From NCBI GenBank assembly GCA_038501625.1, contig JAZAYU010000013.1, forward strand, positions 1,426,001 to 1,490,000: 64,000 nucleotides of DNA. The letters run 5' to 3'. Shown piece by piece: positions 47,301 to 56,059 of the stretch. The translations under genes and the position numbers were made by a program. The notes beneath the pieces were generated by a model. That model was not told where the DNA came from and made no database searches. It saw only the letters and a list, made by a program, of their open reading frames with translations. This DNA comes from Corbicula japonica. Taxonomy: Eukaryota; Mollusca; Bivalvia; Venerida; Cyrenidae. Each line of letters starts with the position of its first letter. The stretch's first letter is position 1.

Positions 47301-50300
47301 TTATAGTGAAAATAAATTTTATTGAATCTGACTGACAAGTTCCCATAGATAAGAATGTACATTACTTATATTCCCCATTTGGCATCCCACCTTTGTTGTC
47401 TTCCGCTATTTTATTTCTAATTTGTTCGGAAAAATATCATTCAGCCAATCTCCAATCATGTCAAGTGATATGCTCGATGATAATTTACAAAAAAAAACAT
47501 GTAAAGTTTTCTTTAAGTGAGTATACCTTTTTTCAAATAAAATATCTAATCTACAGACCATTGACTCTGTAGGGTAAAGAGGTCACCCAGTAAAATAATA
47601 GCGTCAAACAGATGATATGTGGCTCCGAACGCGGTAAATCTGATGTTCGAAATAAAATGATTGAATAAATAAGCCAAAATAAATGTTTTCTAATTCTGGG
47701 CGGTCTGGGAAAGGCTTTGCAGTAAACTAAAACAATAGTATGTGAGGATATATTGCAGGTCTAGTCTCGCCTGAGGCTCGGGTAACATGGCATCTTGAGC
47801 GGCAATATATCCTAAAATACCCTGTCAAGAAAAAAGATTTCTTTATCGCTTTGTATCCGAAAACGTTATAAAATGAGAATGGCATGTATCCACTGTATAT
47901 AAACCGATTGTATCATCTACCTGATATCGCGCACTGATTGTCGCAAAAAAACATAGTAAACAGTTAAAAAATGAGGAGATTTTGTATGTATTGTAATGAG
48001 AAATCCAATCGACAAATACATGTTCGACAGGCGATTCTCATGTTCAGCGTAAATGTTTATGATTTAACCGGTTTTGAGAGGTATTCTCATGCTAACGATG
48101 ATGAAACATGCATATTTCACCTTTTATAATCACAGTAGTTGTGTATGTGCTGTGTGGCGGCCGTAAAACGTCTCCCCGTACTTACATTCAATACTGTTAT
48201 CTTTTCATCCCTCCGGGACTGCATTTGACATTCACTTTCTACACCTCCCCACTCACTCATTTACTCTCAAATACCACATTGATCATTTTATTAACCATGC
48301 TCTCTCCCTCTCTTCTTCTTGACAGTGTGGGGAGGCTGTTTTTTCTGAATGTGGCGATTCCTGATATGTATATTTCACCTTATATCATTTTTATTCTTAC
48401 AATAATAAGAATACCATAGCTGATCAATTAAACATCATAACATTAGACCAAACATGCATGTAGCTTCGATCCAGACTGTATCATTTAGTGAACATGTTAA
48501 CTCAATCATTTGTATGTTTCTAGTGATCTATGTGTATCAGTTATGGCGATTTTTTAAAGATGATTTTAGTATATTTTTCGGATTAAACAACAACGGCTTG
48601 ATGTAAAAACATGTATTTAAAGTGCTTCGTACAGAAATATGACACGTTATGAAATATAAGGCCCTCGGTGCTTTTATATGCTGCGGCGACAAGAAAAAAA
48701 ATGGATCTTTCTGACTTCATTAGTTAACACCCAGGCCGATCGAACTACAATTTATAACAAGCGATAATTAATGTCTTCCCGAAATGTTTTGAATTTGATA
48801 AGCATAGTCTAAGGGTTTTTGTAAGTAACAGTTTCGAAACCCAAGGTTCACGATTAAAAATACATCCGCAGGTAGGCGTGACATACAAATTCTGAGGCAA
48901 AACAAGTTATTTAAATACTGATATTTTAAGCTGATGATAAACCCTTTACTCAATGTACGACCAATGTAGATCATCGTCAGCTGAGACATCCATGTCATTT
49001 GATCGGAATATACAATGGTCACTTGTTTTCAGGAATATTCTAATAAATGTAATAGCAAACAGTGTTCAGCAAAAACAACGTACTCCATAATCCATGGAGT
49101 AAAGGGTCAAATAAAACTTTAGCAAAGGAATAAATGTCTTGTTTTCTGCCCAAAGATTGACTATCACAGAGGTCTTCCCTTGAGAGTCAGTTATGTTTCC
49201 CATGCTGATTTCAGTTAAAGAAATTAACGATTTCGCTTTCTAACATATTCTCATAATACATTTATACCAGTCATTAAAATACTGTTTTGACAACTGATTT
49301 GTGTAAACTATGTGTATGCCAATTTATCAGTTACAAAAACAGTTTATAGTTTATTTCGAGGTTTATATGAAAAATTAAACGGTCGCCCAGCTGCGTTGGG
49401 CCTGACAGTTTAATTTTTATACAAGCCTCCAAACTAACAATAACCTATAGTCACTATTGTTGTATCATTCTGTTTTATTATTTTGAAGTTCTTCTCTTCG
49501 TGTTTTTTGTACGCCATGATTTATTATTTCTCCAAATATACCCGATTTGTATAGACAATTTATGTAGACGAACTCCTCCATCTTACCTAAAAGCATAAGC
49601 TCGATAAAATCAGCAAATGCGCATCGCCATAAGTGATACAGATTGTAGGAAAATCGTTCAACGAAGATCGCACTAAATGATACAACAGAAATATGTGTGT
49701 TTGCTATAAATGATAGTATGATAATGCTATAGATGATACAGTCATTACGAAACACACCCCTCAAACATTTTAATAATTTAAACTATCTATACATTTAAAC
49801 CAATATTGTAATGTACTAGTCTTTATATTTATGTCATAGAGTCATAAAACTAGTATGTATTCGTGCATCAGAGCGTTTATTTGTAGAGAATAACAGTATT
49901 TCGATACAATCATGTGGGTCATTTGCCAGACCTTTTTGTGATTAAATGCAATTTTGCAAGTTTCTATCCCTATATATGCGCAAAACAAATGGTATTACAA
50001 CCAATAAGAACTATACAAAATATAACGTACTTGTTTCTGTTGAAGGTACTTAACATGATCCTAATAATTCCGTTTTCAATGTGTTATTTACGAATTGTTT
50101 ATATCGCAGCCATGCAATCAGTTTTCTATATCCGGCATATGATACAATCGGTTTATATACAGTGGTATCGTCTTTTATTTTCTGATAAATAATAATCATT
50201 TTAAAAACAAAGTAAAAAATGGGATAATTTTTAAACTTTGTATTCAAATATTAAAATAGCCTGTAATTGTTTTATTCAGCCAAATATTAAACAAATTTTG

Positions 50301-51177
50301 ACATTAATCTTTTCACACAGTGCAAACTAGAAACGAACGCGCTAGTTTTACAACTTTATCAATTTTACATGTGCACCGTTTGATTGACACGGAACTCGGT
50401 TGTGAACTCAAGACCGACATCAGGTAATTTACAAGTATTTATTGAATAAGAATGTCTCTCCTGTGCCAAATGATTACGATATTTACATACGATACTAACA
50501 TACAAGTCCTTTAGTCGACCTACAACATGGAAACGGTGCGCACGAAAAAGTAACCTTGTAAAATTGGAATGATATTGCCTCTACCTGGGAGCGACAGCGC
50601 CTAGCCCTGCAATTCCGACGACGCAACTAACTGAGCTAACAGGGACAACTCCCAAAAAGGTTGATCGGATAGCCCTGATATACTATGTCATCACTGCACG
50701 ACATCGGTAACGGGATAGATAACTGATAACTACCAAAATCGTCTATAAGTTTTACTAATTTGCATCATTCAATACACTATATTCTTTTGCTTTCTAGGTT
50801 AATTTTCTATTTAATTCCTTATGATTTACATTTTTAAAATAGATTACCTGTCTTTGTTTTATAAAACTCGGGAAATACTACTGTTTTATGTTTTTTTGTT
50901 GTTTCGTTTTCGTACATGGATAGCAGTTAAAAATGTATACCTGAGTATATCATATTAAATTTTAAACATAAGATTGTTGTCTTAAATCAAAAGGTAATAA
51001 TTGATAACTCCAAAGAAGTTAAAGATTCAAGAATATGTTTTTTATTATAATGGGCTATTTCTGTGATAACATTTATAAGAACATTTATGTAAAAGTGATC
51101 AACAACTTACAATCAAAAGCATATTCCGCCTGTTCACTATCATCCACTGCGATAATCACTGTTCTGTGTTGAGCCAT
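29149..51177 (-). CDS. universal stress protein (USP) gene, four exons, 161 aa
   Basis: Spliced CDS on the minus strand: 51177-51111, 46259-46179, 29785-29679, 29379-29149. The exon phases agree at every junction and all introns are GT-AG. The product is a single-domain USP of the small nucleotide-binding alpha/beta family. It has the N-terminal strand RTVIIAVDDSEQAEYAFD, then VLVHVPE, an acidic-basic helix, KPGEAIIEATREEGAAMLVMG, and the ATP-binding signature G-x2-G-x9-G-S in GTRGQGLLRRTFTGS. USPs of this type act in cytosolic stress responses, usually as dimers; the exact role here is unknown. The length is usual for the family. Intron 2 is 16.4 kb and intron 1 is 4.9 kb, both loaded with transposons; intron 3 is 299 bp. 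It is the only host gene recognised in the window and looks intact. Confidence 0.92.
29679..29785 (-). CDS. USP exon 3
   Basis: 107 bp after acceptor ..cttcttttag, before donor gtgagt. Encodes the amphipathic helix SLLTDPNIVSDLLKDNEERV and SDLVEKYSTKMRESH. The exon ends on a codon boundary. Confidence 0.9.
30222..30290 (-). pseudogene. relic of USP exon 4
   Basis: 30222-30253 matches 29187-29218 in exon 4 at about 29 of 32 bases (GTCTA.GTTT.CAGAT.AGTACAGGAATATGT on plus). Upstream residues read SSIASDPLKPHNIFLY, a shifted likeness of GSVSDYCLHHSHIPVL. It lies about 0.45 kb upstream of exon 3 in intron 2 and lacks the ATP-loop, so it is a decayed duplicate. Confidence 0.45.
30515..30640 (+). 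repeat. diverged Naiad tail
   Basis: CTTGAAACTGATTATTTCAT, GCTCTCTTCTCCTCTCTACT, GACTGTGTTGGGAGGCTG, GATGTGACCATTCCTGATAT. Same order as 18480-18580. Confidence 0.7.
30765..30895 (+). repeat. second, more decayed Naiad tail
   Basis: TTGGTAGTGTCTTATTATTT, CTTTTATTCCCTCTC, AAGGCAGTGTTTTC and CGCTATGCATATTTAACTT follow the Naiad tail order. Tandem with the copy at 30515. Confidence 0.45.
31112..31292 (-). mobile_element. short Naiad derivative: tail, 5' repeat unit, tail
   Basis: On the minus strand: CTGAGTGTGGCTCTTCTTGA-TATGCAT, then a diverged 5' unit (AAAACGTCTCCCCGATCTTT, CATCCAATACTATTATTG, CTCAGGGATTGCATTTAACA), then CTGAATGTGGCTATTCCTGA-TATGCAT. The coding part is wholly absent. Same architecture as 48108-48380. 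Confidence 0.7.
31305..31435. mobile_element. foldback MITE, copy 2
   Basis: AAGGTTATAAAGCTGAG .. CTCAAATCTCAAGCATCTGA .. centre GCGATCAGTCGC .. ATAACCTT. It is inserted right beside the Naiad derivative at 31112-31292. Arms differ by a few bases. Confidence 0.9.
31893..32612 (+). pseudogene. LINE RT thumb and C-terminal region
   Basis: Open frame of about 240 codons with FKYLGVNLY (RT block 8-9) and helical repeats (LDGLYGELGRHPMKIQIH). This is the usual segment between the RT core and the C-terminal knuckle. The methionine start is fortuitous. Confidence 0.8.
32579..32908 (+). pseudogene. LINE C-terminal Cys/His knuckle
   Basis: ALARFRLSSHELAFETGRHR, then C-x2-C-x9-H-x4-C (CTSCHMNLLENEYHFLLVC), then a helical end. 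This zinc-knuckle-like motif closes many LINE proteins. Separated from the preceding frame by one shift. Confidence 0.8.
33461..33790 (-). repeat. dispersed repeat, inverted partner of 41213-41500
   Basis: On minus: AAAGGTGAACGTAATAACGC, GTCGGTGACCCCCCTTTTTT, CGCAATTTCGAAACAAGCGA, GCGCTTTTCGGCGACGTCAC, TCATGAAAGTTACATCAGTG. The match to 41213-41500 is about 93%. An open frame of 108 codons runs through it but is probably fortuitous, since the other copy diverges in frame at both ends. Confidence 0.75.
34105..34330. repeat. dispersed 'TCTGATCAGGA' repeat, copy 2
   Basis: ACCCTTTACTCAATGAGATA, GTAGATCCAGATCAGCTGG, CCGTCTGATCAGGATCTACA, GACCAGTGTAGATC. Related to 19075-19235 and 48935-49110. 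Confidence 0.55.
35762..35870 (+). repeat. ACTGCCCATGAACAGG-family repeat
   Basis: CATTACTGCCCATGAACAGG, CTCAATCAAACCGAGCCTGC, ATTTTCATATTTGTCGTGTT, TTCCCTTTTCATCTATTTTA: the cleanest copy of this family in the window. Confidence 0.7.
36400..36729 (-). pseudogene. LINE ORF2 C-terminal region
   Basis: Continues in the same frame after the TAA: MTFDQRIKFKKAILMFKTMH, APSYLNNRF, SFSYSGAVIWNSLPDFVKN. This is the standard end of CR1/L2 proteins. Confidence 0.88.
36751..37650 (-). pseudogene. LINE ORF2 reverse transcriptase core
   Basis: RQSGFRSNHSCETALTA, motif A VFLDLSKAFDMIDHEIL, motif B RGVPQGSVLGPLLFIIFIND, motif C NMFADDSTLYY with intact FADD, thumb KLLGVHIDSTLNW, IDYCCTIWGN. Catalytic residues are kept, unlike the LINE at 5.7-8.6 kb. 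The frame ends at an in-frame TAA at about 36750. Confidence 0.9.
37751..38394 (-). pseudogene. LINE ORF2 linker and first RT blocks
   Basis: Two frames: PDWFSSEISEAMKIRDNFKR to NPKILWK (38394-38190), then NLKNLSNKNTYHDHCVINDD to KSTGLDGLAAKFLKLSAEVI and AKVTPIFKK. A missing A at about 38195 and an extra A at about 37757 explain both frame changes. Confidence 0.85.
38372..39274 (-). pseudogene. LINE ORF2 endonuclease domain
   Basis: AP endonuclease motifs in order: NIAHLNIHYL (Asn), ELCETFL (Glu), GGGLIIYIRSDI, GYVYRPPSS, EIILLGDLNFDY, ATIIDHVYTN, ISLSDHYAVC (SDH). All key residues are present. It ends by an internal deletion in FLNDLSN, where intact relatives have some 30-60 more residues before PDWFSSEI. 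Confidence 0.88.
39175..40020 (-). CDS. LINE ORF1 with SGNH/GDSL esterase domain
   Basis: 281 codons. SGNH blocks are visible: ILGDSVTK (Ser nucleophile), SHGGARVKT (Gly), HVGINNIS (Asn), and DEVHLNSKGG (Asp-x-x-His) near residue 200. These esterases occur in ORF1 of CR1-group LINEs and may help RNP assembly or membrane interaction. The ORF overlaps the start of the ORF2 frame by about 100 bp. The domain itself seems intact; the N-terminus may be truncated. Confidence 0.85.
   Translation of the reverse strand: MVLIFMAMSNSNLDHLQYLLPHQQVLKIPKTPLSNRSSLQSGNVNKKKSVIILGDSVTKVLSRSKLAGSNIDLTIKSHGGARVKTIENTVTSLADTESFKNAEVVMIHVGINNISEADSPSSITEDFQDLLHTVQHFNSHTKIILSSILPKKRDKLSAQRITALNQSLKDLCNDNDHIFLDNTEDFKNMHSLYYDEVHLNSKGGAVLGNNMKKVIHEAIGLPGRSYTSHFHHGPKQNKEPYRRNSYHTDWNWNRHPANRMPAQWMPMPPEPIWYPPANRRY
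40496..40570 (-). CDS. candidate cassette exon in USP intron 2
   Basis: 75 bp between an acceptor-like ..cacagatag and the donor gtgagc. It is open in the phase left by exon 2 and returns the phase needed by exon 3, so it would insert 25 residues (EVKKLGRGSVEQPEKLRVLP then LPLK plus junction residues) after SNILST. The position is the variable loop between strand 2 and the long helix of USPs. The polypyrimidine tract is weak and no homologue was identified, so this could be chance or an alternative exon. Confidence 0.35.
41213..41500 (+). repeat. dispersed repeat, inverted partner of 33461-33790
   Basis: GGGTAAAGGTGAACGTAATA .. GGTGACCCCCCTTTTTTATT .. GGCGACGTCACGCGTAAATC .. TTACATCAGTGGAAAGAGAA. 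The pair brackets the esterase LINE (36.2-40.1 kb) in inverted orientation. Confidence 0.75.
42473..42590 (-). ncRNA. folded Naiad 3' block, second copy
   Basis: Reverse complement of 18335-18451 with few changes. The basal stem GAGAACC/GGTTCTC and the ACCG-TTCCAAGG-CGGT hairpin are unchanged. The AGTGGCAA/TTGCCACT stem has an A-T pair beside a changed loop. Confidence 0.5.
43725..44867 (-). mobile_element. L1/Tx1-like LINE 3' end inserted in the second Naiad
   Basis: About 1.14 kb. On minus it encodes TKIQWFQVRILHRILGTNEL, then the knuckle CTFCKKECESIEHLFCRC (C-x2-C-x7-H-x4-C), a decayed C-terminus, and ends in an A-rich tail (43725-43740 on plus). It splits the Naiad between AGAGTC and GCTAAC. 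GACT (plus) stands at both edges (43721-43724 and 44864-44867), a minimal target duplication. Strongly 5' truncated. Confidence 0.8.
45441..46178. other. USP intron 2 stretch without recognised features
   Basis: AT-rich; no repeat or exon recognised between the Naiad copy and exon 2. Confidence 0.4.
46179..46259 (-). CDS. USP exon 2
   Basis: 81 bp after the acceptor ..gttttcag, before the donor gtaagt. Encodes YVENVHREGDRIVLVHVPEY then SNILST, the first helix end and second strand of the USP fold. It carries two bases in and one base out. Confidence 0.9.
46260..47744. other. USP intron 1 stretch without recognised features
   Basis: AT-rich; short open frames only, none with a recognisable family. 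Confidence 0.4.
47745..47813. repeat. hairpin with 12-bp perfect arms
   Basis: AGGATATATTGC (47745-47756) and GCAATATATCCT (47802-47813) are perfect inverted repeats around a 45-nt loop. In USP intron 1. Confidence 0.6.
47880..47990. repeat. inverted partner of 50080-50180
   Basis: CCACTGTATATAAACCGATT-GTATCAT (47889-47915) is the exact reverse complement of a block at about 50135-50161, with weaker similarity extending about 60 bp. No ORF. Confidence 0.55.
48108..48380 (+). mobile_element. short Naiad derivative: tail end, 5' repeat unit, tail
   Basis: Begins ACATGCATATTTCACCTTTT (a tail end), then one complete 5' unit (GTGCTGTGTGGCGGCCGTAA .. CATTCAATACTGTTATC), the leader TCCGGGACTGCATTTGACAT, then CTCTCTCCCTCTCTTCTTCT, GTGTGGGGAGGCTG and GATATGTATATTTCACC. 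All coding sequence is missing. It resembles a pseudo-LTR unit of a PLE. Confidence 0.8.
48935..49110. repeat. dispersed 'TCTGATCAGGA' repeat, copy 3
   Basis: AACCCTTTACTCAATGTACG, CAATGTAGATCATCGTCAGC, and the closing TCCATGGAGTAAAGGGTCAA, which mirrors the opening ACCCTTTACTC, so the unit has inverted ends. Confidence 0.5.
49358..49429. repeat. 72-bp imperfect palindrome
   Basis: GAGGTTTATATGAAAAATTA-AAC against GTTTAATTTTTATACAAGCCTC, with an inner CGCCCAgctgcgtTGGGC hairpin. A strong stem-loop in USP intron 1; possibly a small foldback MITE. Confidence 0.6.
50080..50180. repeat. inverted partner of 47880-47990
   Basis: ATGATACAATCGGTTTATAT-ACAGTGG; see the partner block. The two could pair within the intron 1 transcript. 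Confidence 0.55.
50560..50710 (-). mobile_element. tRNA-like SINE, reverse copy
   Basis: On minus: TGATCGGATAGCC complement side, GGGAGTTGTCCCTGTTAGCT, CAGTTAGTTGCGTCGTCGGA, ATTGCAGGGCTAGGCGCTGT, CGCTCCCAGGTAGAGGCAAT. TTAGCTCAGTTAG is a good tRNA A-box; the B-box part is shortened here. Matches 60615-60785 in inverted orientation. Confidence 0.65.
51111..51177 (-). CDS. USP exon 1 (start codon, first beta strand)
   Basis: ATG at 51177-51175. It encodes MAQHRTVIIAVDDSEQAEYA then FD plus one base, and ends before the donor gtaagt (51110-51105). The Asp after the first strand is the usual adenine-binding position of USPs. No promoter motif was recognised upstream. Confidence 0.9.
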
Positions 51178-52384
51178 ATCCACACTTGCAATATAAGACA
51201 AACAATTAAAAGTGTTTTTTTCAATTCTTAACAAAATAATTCGTTAATGAACGTCATATATCTTCAGCTTTTATTGTCTTCATGTCAAAGCTATCAGCAT
51301 ATGGAATGTTGTTTAAAGTTAACTGTTGTAACTAAGGTAACTAGAATTCTCGAAATGAAAATATGATGCCGATTCCGATTCGTTGAAGTAGACAGAAGGT
51401 GGTAACTCGCTATAATTCTGATACCGTATGATGTTCAATATTAGCTACCTGTTCCTTCTATCAATATCGAGCTATCATCACATTTTGTTCTTTCACCTTA
51501 GTTTCTTACGACATAAAATATTAAACTCCAAATTCAAAGTTTATAAACGTTGTAAAAGCTAGTGTTCTGTTTCAATAATTTAATATAATTTGACGTGGAA
51601 AATCTCACATAAATTTCCAAAGTAAACAAAGATTATCCCAGAGTGCACGCAAGCAGTAATCACATTTTTATTTAGTGTCCATAATTTCCTTACAATGCAA
51701 TGTAATATTACCAGCGGTCGCCAGTTATACTCACGCTGGTAAAATCAAATAGATTGTATCGTTTTTTTTCGCTGTCGAATTACTTTGCAGGATGCTAACG
51801 AGGCTAATAGAACATCTGATTAGCTGTCCCGGAAGTTTCAGTTTAATACTCGGCTACATCAACGTTTTACGTTTGCCAATTACTATTTCATTATTCGGTA
51901 GCTGGTGTACTCTGTTTTCTACTGAAACCTCCTGAAAATAATATGACTTTGTCTCTAAAGTATGTATTAGAGGGTCGGGCTTTTATTTGAAACGCTGTGT
52001 TCAAGAGCCTCGTTTCTTCATAGCATGTAGATTAAAGATATTATTAATAATATTATTATAACGTTTGTCGGTTAATTTTTAAACATTCTAATATTTTCTC
52101 GTTCGATACGGTTTAATTAAAGTACTCGACGATATCTCTCAAAAACAACTAGATCTAAAACAAGTTTTCAGCAGCGTAAAAAGTAACAGCAGCAACGACA
52201 ACGACTGTTCTAGGGCATAGCAGATAGCACACGAATATTAAGATTAGCTTTTGAAAATAGTTGATGTTTGTTATGACATGTTTATGTTTAATTCTACTTT
52301 CCATATCTGTATTGAACATAAACTATTTTAAAACTACACAGAAATGGAATTTATAGCAAGAGATGTAATCCTGATTTAAGAATC
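51178..52384. other. stretch upstream of the USP start codon
   Basis: AT-rich; presumably includes the USP 5' UTR and promoter, but no promoter motif or exon could be placed. Confidence 0.35.
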
Positions 52385-52450
52385 AAAAATTAAACATGTA
52401 TATCAGATATATCCACACACAGACAACTCAGCTTCTCCACTCAATTAAAC
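52385..52450 (-). repeat. decayed Naiad tail
   Basis: On minus: GTGGAGAAGCTGAGTTGTCT, GTGTGTGGATATATCTGATA and TACATGTTTAAT, following the tail order of 18530-18590. Confidence 0.5.
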
Positions 52451-54250
52451 TTCAGAGAAATTCAAGGAAATTTCTTTGCAGTATAATAATTATCTGATGT
52501 TACGCGATGATAGTTTTAGATTAAGAATTAGTCAACCATTCAACTCCTATTTGGCTATACTGCCGATATGCCTATGAATATGGGCGCCGTTATTATGACA
52601 GCTCAGTTAAATTGAACGCTTTACGTTTTTGGTTGAAAGCAGTAAAAAGTTTTTAGCCATAGATGCGAATTGGTCCCGTTCAAATTTGAAGATAAAAGGT
52701 AAGTGGGCAAACTGTATGCTTCATGGTACTTTGAAATATTTTTGATGCTATACATTTATTTGCAGTTTCAAAAGTGCAGCTAGGATCCCCCAAAAATTGT
52801 TTGATATGCTCTTTTTGACCTTGACACTTTCCGTGTGATGCGGGTGCTTGGAAATGCGAAACTCATACATTTCTGGCTACGACTTCAGTTTAACTTGCAA
52901 TTCTCAAGAGGCATACATACAAGTGTGGGTAGTGCAAAATCTTGGTGATTAACTCATATATTGAGTATGATTTAATGAAACAGTAGGGAATTTACCATGT
53001 GTAAGTGGCAAACATCTATTTTGGTTGTTGGCAATAAGAAAGCTGTGAACCGATGGATGTTTGAAATTTTGCCTCGTCGTAAGACCAGTTTTCGCGACCA
53101 GAATTTAATGCTGCTTAAAATTTAATTGGTATGTTTTGAATTTTATTTTGCTTTGTTTTCATAGACTGAATGTCATTGTGATGTCAGTTATGGGCCCTTT
53201 TTGTTTCAGGTATGTGCTAGTAGGGAGCTGATGGACTGAAGTTAAACAATAGTTAAACTGAAATATTTTGTTCCCAAAACTGGAGATATTCTGCTCTTCA
53301 GCAAGTAAATCCAAAACAACTACTAAAATAGTAAAACTCCACAAAAGACCTTAATCCTACTGGCCATACAAAAGATCTGAGAATGAATAAAATTGATAAA
53401 GAACCATACAAGTCAATTCACTACATCAAATCAATTCTTGTTCTTCTCTTTAAATTTGGTGTAGTGAGAACGCCAACACATCCTTTTACAGTTAAAAAGA
53501 TTGTGATGACAGTGCCGAGGTCTTATCACCGGCCGCTTATACATCTTTTCCACTAAGAAAGACTAGATTCTTATCGAGACAGATTCGATGCATCATTTTA
53601 AAATAAAATAACAACATATCTTTAGAATCCTTATGAATGGAAGCAATCACATCTGGCAAACAAATACAGTGTAAACAGTGAGGTCTGGTTTCTGTAGATA
53701 AACATATCTCTTGGTGGTTTTTACATTCATTTTGACAAATAAGAAAACATTCCGTCAATAAGATAATGGAATGAAAGAAGTACAATGTCTTATATAATAC
53801 AATATTGGCGTGCGGAATAAATAATTGGTTAACCTTATCGACACGACATATATTACTGTCTGGTATCTTAAGTAGAGTGAAATGTTGTGTTAATTAGATT
53901 GATGCAATAGACTAAGATGTCTTTTAACTGTCAAAACATTTACTTCATCACATTTGATTGCCTCGAAGTAAATGCAAATGAAATCTGCTTTCCGTTTATT
54001 ATTAGCAAGAACAAGTTCGAATGTACGGTTGCTTTATGTTTACAACTTAGATTCCATTTTCTTTTATTCCTGGAATCGTAATCTTGTTGTGAATTATTTC
54101 AGAGACTTTTGTCTCGGAAAGATCATTGAGTACCTGTCTACTTAGCTTAATGCAACATAAAACCTCTTTAAATCCCGAGTGAAAAATATATTATTTTCGA
54201 TCTGTTAGTCGGTAAACCTTTTCCGCTCAAAATTGTACTGTTAATTGGTG
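52451..54250. other. gene-less stretch
   Basis: AT-rich. An 82-codon frame (53537-53785, minus) has a Cys/His-rich stretch but no supporting splice sites or recognisable family. No repeat recognised. Confidence 0.35.
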
Positions 54251-54251
54251 A

Positions 54252-54405
54252 TAATATTGAGTTGCGCTTAACCCGGGGCTAGGCGGCGTGGGCATTAATA
54301 AGCATTTCCATTACTGCCCATGAACAGGTTTAATCAAACCGAGCATGCAATATTTTCATATTAGTCTTGTTCAAAGGTCTTCAAAGTTCCATTTTCATCT
54401 ATTCC
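54252..54405 (+). repeat. ACTGCCCATGAACAGG-family repeat, longest copy
   Basis: TAATATTGAGTTGCGCTTAA, CCCGGGGCTAGGCGGCGTGG, CATTTCCATTACTGCCCATG, AACAGGTTTAATCAAACCGA, then TTCATATTAGTCTTGTTC and TTCCATTTTCATCTATTCC. It links the GTTGCGCTTAACCCGGG head (also at 5220-5250 reverse and 62570-62600) with the ACTGCCC core. Confidence 0.7.
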
Positions 54406-55610
54406 ATCTAAGTATCACGCGCATCAAATGTTTATTTTCGGTGTATAACATGCAATAAAATATAAGCGCGAGCGCGAACAGAAGGTATCACAATAAAGCT
54501 GAATAAATTCAAGTCAAGAAATTACAGTTACTTTAATTGATGGAGCGTTAACTAGTTTATCATCCAAGTGTGGCTTAACCAGAACACTGTCGTCGATGTA
54601 CACTATATTTACGGTATCGAAAGCTGATTCAAATTTGACTGCAAGGGATTTTCACTACACCCATCAGCTTCACGTGAATTTTTACATCAAGCCAAATAAA
54701 ATGGGGGTTTTCTTACGGATCAGAAGATCAATAAAAATTATTTGATAAATTACGGGGCGTCTTTTAAAAGGAATAGTAGTTAAAATTATTTGGGCGATTA
54801 TAAACGATAAACTGAATAACCATACAATATACACTCACCCGAAGTTCTAATTGGTCACTTTTTGTTTGTAATTTTTTCATTAGAAAGACATTGACTTAAC
54901 TCTTTATTTGCGATCATTTGTCAACAACGGTATTCAATTTAAGGTTTTGTCTTGTCATAATTATCTCTGGAACAGTTTGGCGAGAGTAATCTCAAATTTA
55001 CTATAAAAGCATTTCATGTCATAGAAGGTCAAGCAAGTAAAATATTACTCTAAATTACTTTTTTCGTTTAAAACGTACACCACCTTATTAGGAAAACATA
55101 TCAACTTATTACTCAGCAGCATTTTTATTTAAATAAATCACCTTTAAAGTATCCAATTTTAGAATAACTTCCCTTTCAACGATAGACTGTTCTTATTTTG
55201 ACCCTGCGGTGTAAGTAAATGTTATTGTGTTAATGTATGTAAACAACCAATAAAGACACTTTTGATCATTCATTCCAAGACAGAAACAGTTCTTTTTACA
55301 ACCTCTCATGAAACGAAATAGGCATGGATTGTAAAAATATACAATTGATAAACAATTAGAACTTTGGGTGAGTGTATTCCTTCTTACAATTTAGAAATAA
55401 CAATTTCAAGGACTTAAAGTAAAATAAATGTTTTTCGTATTATTCATGTGGATATGGATATATTTGCAACCGAAATATTGATAAAATAAGCCTGAAAAGG
55501 GGTTATAGATAGCAAAAACTTAAATAAAAAACTACTTATATATAAGATATATCTTAGAAAAAAGTAATACGTATAAATGGAATTCGAATCCGTGGCTGAG
55601 AAAAAGTCTT
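54406..55610. other. gene-less stretch
   Basis: AT-rich; nothing recognised. Confidence 0.4.
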
Positions 55611-55611
55611 T

Positions 55612-55835
55612 CCTCGCAAGTGTGAGGTTGGTACACCCTAGAACCTGGTTTAAACCCTCAGTTGCAAATTGTTTTGCCACTGACCATTCCAAGGCGGTAA
55701 CACCTCGGTTTCTCATTTTTTGATATTGATCATTTTATAAAACATGCTCTCTCTTTCTCTTCTTGGCTGTGTGGGGAGCATGTTGCTTCCAAATGTGGCA
55801 ATTCCTGATATGCATACTTAACTTTTTTACAATGT
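55612..55835 (+). repeat. Naiad 3' end fragment with folded block
   Basis: CAAGTGTGAGGTTGGTACAC, CCTAGAACCTGGTTTAAACC, GCCACTGACCATTCCAAGGC, GGTAACACCTCGG, CT-rich block, GTGTGGGGAGCATG, AATGTGGCAATTCCTGATAT, GCATACTTAAC. The left strand of the basal stem is missing, so it starts inside the folded block. Confidence 0.8.
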
Positions 55836-56059
55836 TTGTAGAAGGTTTTGAGTTAATTTAGTTAATTTGTGTTTACCATATGTTTGTGAGTGAGAAGTTT
55901 TGAGGTTATTTAATATCCCAATATGTATTGAACTGTCATATAGGTGCATCAACACGGTTATGTTTGTCGCCAGGCAAGAGTCATGTCCTATTCCAGTGTG
56001 AAGGGTATGCTTATATTGTTGCATTGAATGCTGTCCTGTCTCTCGGTACGTAGGGGGCA

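Noticed and set aside
48930..48945. Hammerhead ribozyme core (CTGATGA word; also at 30968)
   Set aside because: The required GAAA and flanking helices I-III could not be arranged around either word, and this PLE clade is reported to lack canonical hammerheads.
50560..50710. Functional tRNA gene
   Set aside because: Only A-box-like sequence is present; no cloverleaf or anticodon arm can be formed.
53537..53785. Cys/His-rich frame resembling a B-box
   Set aside because: Spacing of Cys and His does not fit a B-box and no splice sites or neighbouring TRIM exons were found.
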